Below, piece by piece: positions 36,775-44,680 of a stretch of 64,000 nt of DNA. This stretch comes from Bacteroidota bacterium (GTDB lineage: Bacteria; Bacteroidota; Bacteroidia; Chitinophagales; JADIYW01). The translations under genes were made by a program, and so were the position numbers. Location: contig JADIYW010000003.1 in NCBI GenBank assembly GCA_016705125.1, forward strand, positions 124,001 to 188,000. Direction: 5' to 3'. Position 1 is the stretch's first letter. Every line of letters starts with the position of its first letter. A model generated the notes under the pieces. It did not search any database and had not been told where the DNA came from. It worked only from the letters and a program-made list of their open reading frames with translations.

Positions 36775-39187
36775 GTTGTTTGTTATCATTTCTATTTCGA
36801 TCTCCAATTCGCTTATACATGCTTATTAAAAACCCTGCCACCATGAATAAAGAACCCAACCAAAGTAAATTAATCCAAGGAAAAATAATAGCTTTCATGA
36901 TTATATACTTAGGCATTTTTTGTTCTAAAGTAATCTCAATTTTTTTCTCCTCTGGCATTATTTTACTAAAATAAAGGGTAGATTCTATTTCACCAACTTT
37001 GGCAGGAATGGAAGACGCTACATTGCCTCTTATAAAATATTTAGGCACTACATTATAGGTAGAATCCATTGTAATCAACCGCATTTCTGCACCAATTACG
37101 ATATCATCTGGTTTTAATTCAATTCCATCTACTGTTAAATTGGTATTGATAGCATCCAGAACAGCAAAACATCTATTGCCTTTCATCGTATCTCCAATGG
37201 CTAGCGGAAAAGCCTCAACAATAACACTATCGGGCAGTGAGCCATCTTCATTTAATGGCGCACTTGTAATATGGGTGTATAAATCTTGGTGGATTTCATG
37301 TTTTGTATCAGGATTTGCAACATTGCCCATTTTTTTATTCATGATAATATTTGGTTGCAAAACAAACCCTTTAGCAAGCGTGCTATCTTTCTGAATTTTT
37401 TGGTAAAGCACATTGAAAAATATATTAGGATTACCGATTGAATCGCTAAAATAGGTAATCTTATATCCATTCATTTCTTCCGTTTTATTTGCATAAAGCA
37501 AAATATTGTTCTCATTTTCCTCATTTGAAAACCCATCCCCATAATTCAATCCAAAACGATTTAGGGAAACAACTTCCTGCTGAGACTGCGAAATCAAAAT
37601 ACCCAGAAACATAATTCCAATACCTATATGTGCAATGGAACCGCCAGCTGTTTTGAATTTCGATTTTCCTTCCTTAAGCAAATAAGATCCATTTGCAAAA
37701 AGTGTAAACAGACTTAAAATACTTAAAAGAATATAATCAAATCGGTTTAATTTGTAGTAAAAAATAATACAACCGCCAACAACTACTGCGAACAAAAAAG
37801 AGAAAAATATTCGATTCAATATTTTCTTGGTGTCTGATTTTTTATAAATAAAATATTGGCCAATTGCCGAGCCCATGGAGATAAAAATAGCCACCCAAAT
37901 TTGAATATTATTATAGTGCGACTTTATGTTTGATGGCATCGCAAATGTTGTATTAAAAACCTTATTGATAACCGGAAAAGAGGTTACAATTATGATATGC
38001 ATAGCCGAAAAAAAGAAAATAAGTGCGCTTATAAAAAGCCAAAATTCCCTTGAACTAAAAGCCTCCTCTTTTTTCGGATTAGGAATTTCCTTCATTCGGA
38101 TTAGAACCATAATGATAGACGGAATTATAAAAACCAATAAAGAAACGACCAACTGACCCGACATGCCCATATCTGTAAAGGAATGCACGGAAGAATCGCC
38201 CAAAATACCACTTTTAGTCAGAAAGGACGAATACTGTATCAATAAGAAAGACAGTATAAACATAAAATAAGTGATGCCTAGCGAATAGCCTGTATGTTTG
38301 TACGCAAGCATAGTATGAATGGCACCTACCAAAATTATCCAAGGCACTAAGGATGCATTTTCTACTGGATCCCATGCCCAAAAACCACCAAAACTTAAAG
38401 ACTCATAAGCCCATGCTCCTCCCATCAAAATACCAGTTCCCAAAATTGCGGCAGAAAACAATGCCCAAGGAAATGCTGCCTTAACCCAACCAATATAATC
38501 GCGACGCCAAAGGGAAGCTAACACAAAAGCAAACGGAAAAGTAACGGAGGCAAAACCTAAAAAAAGCGTTGGTGGGTGAATAACCATCCAATAATTTTGA
38601 AGCGACGGATTTAATCCTGAGCCATCTTCGGCAATATAATCGGGATTCATTTTAAAAACTGGAATATCCATTACGTCTTTCATCAATGAAAAAGGACTGC
38701 TTCCCATTTTATAATCGAAAATATAAATACCCATTATCATCGTTGAAAGCATAACTTGTAACAAACAAACGACGGTAAGCACTGGCGATTCCCAATCTCG
38801 ACACCTAAAAATAAAAACAAAACCCATTATGGCAGTCCAAAACATCCACAGCATAGTGCTTCCTTCCTGGCCTTCCCAAAAGGCAGCAAACAAATAATTA
38901 GCAGGCAAACTTTTGGATGAATGTTGCCAAACATATTTATACTCGAAAAAATGTCCTTGAATAAGAAAAATGAGCATACCCATAAATCCAATAACGGCAA
39001 TAGTATGTACATAAAAAGCATAGCGACCCAACTTGGTCCAAGGCTCGCTTTTTAAAGGATTTTTTTCGTTTTTGGTAGCAAAAAAATAGGCAATTAGCCC
39101 TACCATAGCAGCAGAAAAAGCAAGTAGAACTAAAAAGCTACCTATCTGACCCAATACCAAATTGGCACTTCTTTCGATTGTTTCCAT
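36761..39187 (-). CDS. ccmF: Cytochrome c heme lyase CcmF
   Basis: Membrane heme-handling protein of 808 residues, part of the system I cytochrome c maturation pathway. About 14 hydrophobic segments are seen. The tryptophan-rich WWD motif is GGFWAWDPVENASL at 267-280, and LAxxWEGQEGS (residues 100-110) is also typical. A soluble region occurs near the C-terminus, followed by a last membrane helix. It lies 2 bp downstream of ccmE; ccmA-D and ccmG/H are not in the window. Confidence 0.92.
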   Translation of the reverse strand: METIERSANLVLGQIGSFLVLLAFSAAMVGLIAYFFATKNEKNPLKSEPWTKLGRYAFYVHTIAVIGFMGMLIFLIQGHFFEYKYVWQHSSKSLPANYLFAAFWEGQEGSTMLWMFWTAIMGFVFIFRCRDWESPVLTVVCLLQVMLSTMIMGIYIFDYKMGSSPFSLMKDVMDIPVFKMNPDYIAEDGSGLNPSLQNYWMVIHPPTLFLGFASVTFPFAFVLASLWRRDYIGWVKAAFPWALFSAAILGTGILMGGAWAYESLSFGGFWAWDPVENASLVPWIILVGAIHTMLAYKHTGYSLGITYFMFILSFLLIQYSSFLTKSGILGDSSVHSFTDMGMSGQLVVSLLVFIIPSIIMVLIRMKEIPNPKKEEAFSSREFWLFISALIFFFSAMHIIIVTSFPVINKVFNTTFAMPSNIKSHYNNIQIWVAIFISMGSAIGQYFIYKKSDTKKILNRIFFSFLFAVVVGGCIIFYYKLNRFDYILLSILSLFTLFANGSYLLKEGKSKFKTAGGSIAHIGIGIMFLGILISQSQQEVVSLNRFGLNYGDGFSNEENENNILLYANKTEEMNGYKITYFSDSIGNPNIFFNVLYQKIQKDSTLAKGFVLQPNIIMNKKMGNVANPDTKHEIHQDLYTHITSAPLNEDGSLPDSVIVEAFPLAIGDTMKGNRCFAVLDAINTNLTVDGIELKPDDIVIGAEMRLITMDSTYNVVPKYFIRGNVASSIPAKVGEIESTLYFSKIMPEEKKIEITLEQKMPKYIIMKAIIFPWINLLWLGSLFMVAGFLISMYKRIGDRNRNDNKQHAID

Positions 39188-39189
39188 AG

Positions 39190-39582
39190 TTAAAGCGTAG
39201 CGGTTTTCATTTCATCTTGCACATATTTGGAAGGGCATTTCATCAAAATATTAGTCGCCTTAAAATTATCGCCTTCACATTTACCTGTAACCACAATTTT
39301 TTCAGATCGTTCAATATCACGCGGTTTGGCTCCTTTATATTCTACTTTTTTCACATTCCCTTTTTCGTCTTTTATATAAAATGAAAAATAATTAGGGTCT
39401 TTTAAAGCATTGTATTCCATTGGTTTATCTGGTACCAATATACCTGCAACTACTATTTCTTCTCCATTTAATGCCTTTTTTGAATCAAAGGAAGCATAGC
39501 TGCTGAAATTTCCAATCATAGCAACTAATACGCCCAACAAAACAGCAATCATTACTAATCCGATTATATGTGTCTTTTTCAT
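39190..39582 (-). CDS. ccmE: Heme chaperone CcmE, CxxxY type
   Basis: Periplasmic heme chaperone of 130 residues with an N-terminal anchor (IIGLVMIAVLLGVLVAMIG). The beta-barrel is followed by the heme-binding motif C116-P-S-K-Y120, the CxxxY form known from some archaea and sulfate reducers, instead of the HxxxY of Escherichia coli. Heme would therefore be held through cysteine. It passes heme to CcmF, whose gene follows by 2 bp. Confidence 0.9.
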   Translation of the reverse strand: MKKTHIIGLVMIAVLLGVLVAMIGNFSSYASFDSKKALNGEEIVVAGILVPDKPMEYNALKDPNYFSFYIKDEKGNVKKVEYKGAKPRDIERSEKIVVTGKCEGDNFKATNILMKCPSKYVQDEMKTATL

Positions 39583-39592
39583 AATTATACTA

Positions 39593-39600
39593 CAAAAATA
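39593..39600 (-). promoter_or_regulatory. TAnnTTTG promoter box for ccmE-ccmF
   Basis: TATTTTTG on the minus strand lies 10 bp before the ccmE ATG, giving a very short leader. Confidence 0.45.
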
Positions 39601-39659
39601 AACCTAATAATATAATTAAATTCATTTTTGAAAGCAATAAATAAGTATTTGCAATTAAT

Positions 39660-39667
39660 TAACTTTG
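39660..39667 (+). promoter_or_regulatory. TAnnTTTG promoter box for the 140-residue membrane protein
   Basis: TAACTTTG lies 14 bp before the ATG at 39682. Confidence 0.4.
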
Positions 39668-39681
39668 TTTAAATATTAGAA

Positions 39682-40104
39682 ATGAAAGCAAGTAAAATAT
39701 TTCATTTTGTTGGAATAGCAGGATTGGCTATTGCGCTTTTTGGCCATAGCATAGGCGCATTAATGACGCAATTAGATCCAATAGGCAATTTGGGAGGCGT
39801 TTATACTGAAATGAAGTTGCTACAATTACAAAAAAAGCCATGGATTGTAGATTATTACGATGTCCTTATTTTATTGAATTGGTCATTAAGTTTGTTTTTG
39901 TTATTTTGGATAGGCGTGAATTTACTTTTTTATAAAAATAATATTCCTCAAAAAAAATGGTTTTTGGCCTTAAATGCATTTATTTCACTACTTAATTTGG
40001 CATTTGAAATAAGATATAGTTTTATATTGCCAATCATTTGCTTTGCAGTAGCTGCTTTTGGTTTTTTGGGTGCTTGGTGGTTTTATGGGGAAGAAAAGGT
40101 ATAA
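39682..40104 (+). CDS. Small membrane protein of unknown function
   Basis: A 140-residue protein with four hydrophobic segments (about 8-28, 60-85, 94-110, 113-133). The sequence has no motif I recognise; the closing FGFLGAWWFYGEEKV is distinctive. It starts 100 bp from the divergent ccmE gene. It borders the repeat-rich island, whose first element begins 37 bp after its stop. Confidence 0.7.
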   Translation: MKASKIFHFVGIAGLAIALFGHSIGALMTQLDPIGNLGGVYTEMKLLQLQKKPWIVDYYDVLILLNWSLSLFLLFWIGVNLLFYKNNIPQKKWFLALNAFISLLNLAFEIRYSFILPIICFAVAAFGFLGAWWFYGEEKV

Positions 40105-40140
40105 TTAAATGCTAAATTTTGAATTCACTTGTAATTTGAC

Positions 40141-40313
40141 CCCCAATCTGGCTCAATGCAGCTTTGCTATGTGCGGTGGCGTACTTGTGTCTTGAAATTA
40201 CTAAAATGTAACAAATATTGGGTCCATTTGTAATATTTCTTTCATTATAATATTGTTTATTATGCCGCACAAGTACCACACGCTTTTGGGCTTTGCTGCA
40301 TTGCGCTAGTTTG
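40141..40313 (-). mobile_element. R1: internally deleted palindrome-ended element (~173 bp)
   Basis: Shares both ends with R2-R4: CCCCAATCTGGCTCAATGCAGC at the left and GCTGCATTGCGCTAGTTTG at the right, with the inner GTACTTGTG/ACAAGTAC arms. It lacks the central ~130 bp carrying the promoter box and the transposase start codons. Read as the oldest or most reduced copy of the family. Confidence 0.7.
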
Positions 40314-40441
40314 TAGGATGATAAAGCGGAAACTGAGCAAGTTTTGATAAGGAGAAAATGCAGTGTTGAGTACAAAGTACCATGTATTTTGTTCACCTCT
40401 ACGAGTTTGGTTGTTGAAAAACAGATTTTTTAAAAAATACA

Positions 40442-40574
40442 TAACCACAAAGCACACGAAGTTCCGAATACGGAATTACACAAAGAAGGCACAAAGAAAA
40501 AGGAACTGAAGTATTGTACTCCTTTGCCAACTCCCGAAAAATCGGGAGTGAATAGCTTTGTTTACTTTGTGGTT
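40442..40574. repeat. Element bounded by AACCACAAAG inverted repeats
   Basis: AACCACAAAG at 40442-40451 pairs with CTTTGTGGTT at 40565-40574. Inside are direct CACAAAG words and two small hairpins (TTCCG/CGGAA near 40461 and CTCCCGA/TCGGGAG at 40531-40549). No coding capacity. It looks like a miniature repeat of the kind scattered in Bacteroidota genomes. Confidence 0.6.
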
Positions 40575-40600
40575 AAAAAACTAAAAAACAAACCATTTTG

Positions 40601-40817
40601 CTATCGGTTGGTGTCTTCACCTACCGAAAAAATATGGACGTTGTACATTGGATATATTTCATAAACGCTAAGAATAAATGGAAATAGTAATATGGTATTT
40701 GTCAAAATTGCCATTAAATTAAAGCTGGAGCTTTGTTTTATATTACAAAAATGGTATTGATCAATTTCAATTCTAAAGACATTTAGCTTTTCGGTTGGTG
40801 AGGACACCAACCGATAG
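40601..40817. repeat. Segment flanked by 30-bp inverted repeats, each a hairpin
   Basis: The arm at 40601-40630 and the arm at 40788-40817 are reverse complements with about two mismatches, and each also folds on itself (CGGTTGGTG against CACCAACCG). The ~157-bp centre has no recognised gene. A 95-residue frame crosses it on the minus strand but has no support as a gene. From 40818 to 41211 there are further short inverted repeats (GTGCTAAATG/CATTTAGCAC) and nothing else recognised. Confidence 0.6.
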
Positions 40818-41211
40818 ACAAATCGACCCCACGGTGTGCTAAATGGTTTTACTCCAATGGAAGTGCTAAATGGACAATTGCCCCTCAAAATAGACTATTC
40901 AGAACAATTAGCTATTGCGAAAGCCAATAGAATAGCATTAAACAGAAAAATAAAAGCTTGTTGTGTCATTTAGCACCTTATTAAAACCAATCTGAATACA
41001 AAAAATACAAAAACAAGCGGTTTTGCCAAAAAGTTAATTCCAAATCAAGCATTACAACCCAAATACAATTTTATAACAAAGGATTTGTTTTTGTTTTCGA
41101 CTAACCTATTTTCTCCAACTTTTCTCAAACCGCCAAAACACCTTATTTTATTCATTTGTCCGACATTTCGGACACTTTTTTATGAGTTGGTCGTGCACGT
41201 TGCAGAGCACT

Positions 41212-41994
41212 TTAATGTAATACGTTAAAAGTGTTTTTACATAATCCACATAAACTATCTTTTGAATAAATAGTATTAATTTTTGAAATTCTATTTATAT
41301 TGATCATTTTTAGATTTGGCAATTCACACAATTTTGGGGAAAAAAAGGAAATAGAATCAGCAGAAAGATCTAGCCATTCTAATTTCTGAAACTTTTCAAT
41401 ATTATTTGGAATTTCAATATTTCCATTAACACTAATAATAATCCTTATTAAACTATCTGGCAAACATGAAAATACTTCTTCAATAGAAACATAGTCATTA
41501 TAATTTTGATCTATTTGGAGGTAAAATACATTAAATGAAACTCTATTGAATTTTAAAAGACAAATACCTTTTTGATTGCACCTAAATTGATCTACACTTA
41601 TTTTTGTATTAGAAAATATTGTGTCATTTAATACGTTTGGGAATTTTGGAAATGTATCAAATTGTAAAATCCGGTTTTCAACATTCAATGCACTTAATTC
41701 ATTAAAGAAACTATCTATTATTGTAGATGTTATTTTGGAATTATAGCATTTTCTAATTTTATGATAATCAATATCAAATTCAATACAATCATTCTCTATT
41801 TTAAAATATCCTATTTCAAATGCTTTATAAGAGGTCTTATCAATATAAAGAAACAAATCTTCCAAACTATGGACTTTTTTCGGTGTTTTATTAAAGCTTC
41901 TTATATTTTTATTACATGCTGAAAATACTAATAAGAGCATAATCATTAAATAAAATATGCAAATTTTATTCAGGTTTTTGTTTTGCTTCAACAT
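41212..41994 (-). CDS. Leucine-rich-repeat lipoprotein, candidate immunity protein
   Basis: A 260-residue exported protein with signal peptide and lipobox FSAC (Cys at 27). The C-terminal part has leucine-rich repeat pattern (IPNNIEKFQKLEWLDLS, then LCELPNLKMININ). It is translated from an ATG 29 bp inside the end of an orphan reading frame that looks like a toxin C-terminal tail. That arrangement (tail then small gene, overlapping) is how polymorphic toxin and immunity genes lie. Base composition is more AT-rich than in the housekeeping genes. Immunity function is inference only. Confidence 0.55.
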   Translation of the reverse strand: MLKQNKNLNKICIFYLMIMLLLVFSACNKNIRSFNKTPKKVHSLEDLFLYIDKTSYKAFEIGYFKIENDCIEFDIDYHKIRKCYNSKITSTIIDSFFNELSALNVENRILQFDTFPKFPNVLNDTIFSNTKISVDQFRCNQKGICLLKFNRVSFNVFYLQIDQNYNDYVSIEEVFSCLPDSLIRIIISVNGNIEIPNNIEKFQKLEWLDLSADSISFFSPKLCELPNLKMININRISKINTIYSKDSLCGLCKNTFNVLH

Positions 41995-42304
41995 CAAAGA
42001 ATTTTTTATAGTTAAATGAACCACTTGAAAAACCGCCATCTTTACTTACGTTCGGAGAAATTAAATGTGGAGATGACGTGTTATAATAATAAACCTTATT
42101 ATATGTAGGAGAAAGAATATATCCAACAGTACCTGGGTCCAATATTTGATTATCTTTTATACCCTCCATGTCTGCGGAACTTGCTCCTTCACCATCAAAT
42201 TTCCTTTTAAACTCACCAATCTGGCGCAAGGCAGCCCCAATCTGACACAAGTATGCAGCTTTGCTATGTGGGGTGGCGTACTTGTGCCTTGTAATTGCTA
42301 CCAT
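41966..42304 (-). pseudogene. Orphan toxin-like C-terminal tail fused to repeat-encoded leader
   Basis: An open frame whose first ~30 residues (ITRHKYATPHSKAAYLCQIG) are read from the edge of element R2 and its duplicated end. The remaining ~82 residues (from GEFKRKFDGEG to FDVEAKQKPE) look like the terminus of a larger protein, probably an Rhs-type polymorphic toxin, with no domain I can name. The upstream body of that gene is missing and R2 stands where it should be. It overlaps the following lipoprotein gene. Confidence 0.45.
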
Positions 42305-42541
42305 GTAACTAATATTGGGTCTATTTGTATTATTTCTATCATTCCTTTTTTTATACTATAAAATCATTTTGCACTACCATACAAGCAACTAAAGCAAAAC
42401 TTATAAAATCTAACTTTTCATTATCCTTAAATTTATATTTTCTGCTCATTTTTTATACAAATATAAACAAAATTTGGTTTATTATACCGCACAAGTACCC
42501 CACGCTTTTTGGCTTTGCTGCATACTTGCGCTAGTTTGGGG
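42235..42541 (-). mobile_element. R2: full palindrome-ended element (307 bp), RAYT-derived
   Basis: Left end CCCCAATCTGACACAAGTATGCAGC, right end (reversed) CCCCAAACTAGCGCAAGTATGCAGC. Each end also folds into its own hairpin through GCGCAAGTA.GC and GTACTTGTGC arms. On the minus strand it carries TATATTTG (42465-42458) and a 32-codon frame at 42449-42351, starting MSRKYKFKDNEKLDFISFA, which resembles the start of REP-associated tyrosine transposases. An extra copy of the outermost ~11 bp lies at each edge. Confidence 0.7.
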
Positions 42542-42554
42542 CTAGTTTGGGGTG

Positions 42555-42971
42555 CTATGCAGAAGTTTCCCAATTAAAATAGAATATTGAATTACTTGAC
42601 TTACATATACACTCAACAATATTCCATTCGTTTACATCGTATAATAGAATTTTATAATCAATTACATTAGTTAGAAAATCATTAAGAATGGAAAAATTTA
42701 ATGTTCCAATCCAAGATATCTTATTGGCTATATACCTATAATCACTATCATTAATTTCTAAAGATAATGTATCATTGTCACTTAACTTTTTTATAGCTGA
42801 TTCTAAAAACTGGGATTTGAATTCATAGGAATCATAATAATTTTCCCTAAATATACTAATTATATCAATACATTCCATTTTACAAGAAGATGATAGCTGA
42901 TATTGTACAATAAGTAAAGAATCATGAACATCCAATAAACTTCCAAAATCAAAAAATATTTTTTTTATCAT
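42555..42971 (-). CDS. Small acidic protein, candidate immunity protein
   Basis: A 138-residue cytoplasmic protein with no signal peptide, rich in Ile, Ser and Asp. No family is recognised. Its ATG lies 6 bp after the stop of a 20-codon toxin-like tail, and its own stop lies 13 bp from the R2 edge. Size, acidity and position after a tail fit an immunity gene for an Rhs-type toxin. The last residues could have been altered when R2 arrived. Confidence 0.5.
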   Translation of the reverse strand: MIKKIFFDFGSLLDVHDSLLIVQYQLSSSCKMECIDIISIFRENYYDSYEFKSQFLESAIKKLSDNDTLSLEINDSDYRYIANKISWIGTLNFSILNDFLTNVIDYKILLYDVNEWNIVECICKSSNSIFYFNWETSA

Positions 42972-42977
42972 ATTGTC

Positions 42978-43040
42978 TTAATAATTAGGATAAGCTGTAG
43001 TAATATCATTTTCAACATTTGCTTGCCTTTGAGGATCTAC
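42978..43040 (-). pseudogene. Second orphan toxin-like tail (20 codons)
   Basis: VDPQRQANVENDITTAYPNY followed by stop, directly between element R3 and the candidate immunity gene. The rest of the gene is gone; the frame upstream runs into R3 and meets a stop inside it. Too short to identify. Confidence 0.4.
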
Positions 43041-43051
43041 CCCCAATCTGG

Positions 43052-43357
43052 CCCAATCTGGCGCAAGTATGCAGCTTTGCTATGTGCGGTGGCGTACTTG
43101 TGCCTTGTAATTACTACCATGTAACTAATATTGGGTCTATTTGTATTATTTCTATCATTCCTTTTTTTATACTATAAAATCATTTTGCACTACCATACAA
43201 GCAACTAAAGCAAAACTTATAAAATATAACTTTTCATTATCCTTAAATTTGTATTTTCTACTCATTTTTTATACAAATATAAACAAAATTTGGTTTATTA
43301 TACCGCACAAGTACCCCATGCTTTTGGGCTTTGCTGCATACTTGCGCTAGTTTGGGG
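43052..43357 (-). mobile_element. R3: full palindrome-ended element (306 bp), RAYT-derived
   Basis: Same ends and inner hairpins as R2. Promoter box TATATTTG at 43281-43274 and a 32-codon frame at 43265-43167 beginning MSRKYKFKDNEKLYFISFA, identical to the R2 frame except for one Tyr/Asp difference. The left edge has a duplicated CCCAATCTGG (43042-43061). Confidence 0.7.
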
Positions 43358-44137
43358 TAATAATTCTCCCTCTTTGCTAAAATCGATGGTTGCCTCATCA
43401 TCAATTCCTTTATTAATAAAATTTCAAGACAGGACTACTATAAATCCAAGCATAAATTTGGATTCACCCTCTTTTAAAAAAAAAATCTCCCTTTTAACTT
43501 CCATTAATTTAAATGTGAAATAATAAAGTCCTTATCTTTTCATCAAGACTGATTATTTTGTTTTCCAATTGTTTTAATCAATAAATCATGCATTTCTATA
43601 ATTTACTTTAATTTAAATTGTTATTTAAATGGAGAATACTACCAAATTAATTATCCCAATTGGTTAGGAGAACGTGGGATAAAAAAATTCAAAATAAATT
43701 TAATGCTTTATTCAAGATTTTCTATCAATTAAGGATATTTTAGAAATCAACGTATAATAAAAATAGATATTTAACAATTTTAATTTATTTTTCAAGCTCT
43801 TCTAAAAACATTTTTTCTTAGCTCTTTTTTCTAACACAATTGTAATCAAAATTTACTTATTTTGAAAAGAGAACCTAAATCAATTCCTCCATTCAACTTG
43901 CTTTCTTTTCTATAAAAGTACAATTTTTAAGTTTCATGGAATCTTAATAATATTCCAAATATCATGGTACAATCGCTCCACATATTTTACCAAAGCCTGG
44001 ATAAAAGACCATATATTGCATTACTAAAAATATCCTTCCCGACATCCGAATCGACCATTGTACTGCTTCCAAAACAAACAATAATTGGGTCATAACTCTT
44101 AAAGACCTTTTTCCAACATTTGCTATTTGGAGCCTTT
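43358..44137 (-). pseudogene. Degraded first copy of the crp fragment-spacer-cobB segment
   Basis: Base by base this parallels 44443 to about 45268, but with many one- to few-base indels and substitutions. It holds a broken Crp/Fnr fragment (43358-43593), the spacer with AATTGGTTAGGAGAACGT, and a broken sirtuin 3' part (from about 43856). Neither frame can be read through. It ends at element R4. The net length is about 40 bp shorter than the second copy. It is either a decayed duplicate or low-quality assembled sequence. Confidence 0.75.
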
Positions 44138-44442
44138 CCCCAATCTGGCGCAAGTATGCAGCTTTGCTATGTGCGGTGGCGTACTTGTGCCTTATAATTA
44201 CTACCATGTAACTAATATTGGGTCTATTTGTATTATTTCTATCATTCCTTTTTTTATACTATAAATTATTTTGCCTACTATACAAGCAACTAAAGCAAAA
44301 CTTATAAAATATAACTTTTCATTATCCTTAAATTTATATTTTCTACTCATTTTATATACAAATATAAACAAAATTTGGTTTATTATACCGCACAAGTACC
44401 CCACGCTATTTGGCTTTGCTGCATACTTGCGCTAGTTTGGGG
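44138..44442 (-). mobile_element. R4: palindrome-ended element (305 bp), RAYT-derived
   Basis: Same ends as R2 and R3, with promoter box TATATTTG at 44366-44359 and start codons at 44350 (MSRKYKFKDNEKLYFISFA). Small deletions shift the frame after about residue 23, giving a longer run-on frame to 44201. Its left boundary joins truncated sirtuin sequence. Confidence 0.7.
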
Positions 44443-44680
44443 TAATAAATTCACCCTCTTTGCTAAAATCGATGGTTGCCTCATCATCAATTCCTTTATT
44501 AATAAAAATTCGAACCAGGCCTTTTACTATAAATCCAAGCAATAAATTTGGTTCACCCTCTTTTAAAAAAAAATCTCCCTTTTTAACTTCCATTAATTTA
44601 AAATGTGAAATAATAAAGTCCTTATCTTTTTCTTCAAGATTGATTATTTGTTCTATTGTTTTGATTAAAAAATCATGCAT
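44432..44680 (-). pseudogene. Truncated Crp/Fnr-family regulator (N-terminal half of sensor domain)
   Basis: 82 codons matching the start of a cyclic-nucleotide-binding-domain regulator: FKLMEVKKGDFFLKEGEPNLLLGFIVKGLVRIFINKG, then DFSKEGEFITP. The frame stops at the very edge of R4, so the rest of the sensor domain and the helix-turn-helix are missing. It cannot bind DNA as a normal Crp/Fnr protein. It follows cobB by 265 bp of sequence in which I see nothing coding. Confidence 0.75.

Noticed and set aside
40601..40888. 95-residue minus-strand frame across the inverted-repeat segment
   Set aside because: It spans both hairpin arms and has no start signal, motif or neighbour to support a gene.
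40141..44442. R1-R4 as integron attC sites separating gene cassettes
   Set aside because: No convincing RYYYAAC/GTTRRRY core pairs and no integrase; the inner transposase-like codons fit a RAYT-derived element better.
43041..44442. CRISPR array suggested by regularly placed repeats
   Set aside because: The units are ~306 bp with long unequal spacings and inverted ends, unlike 25-40 bp repeats with short spacers; no cas genes.
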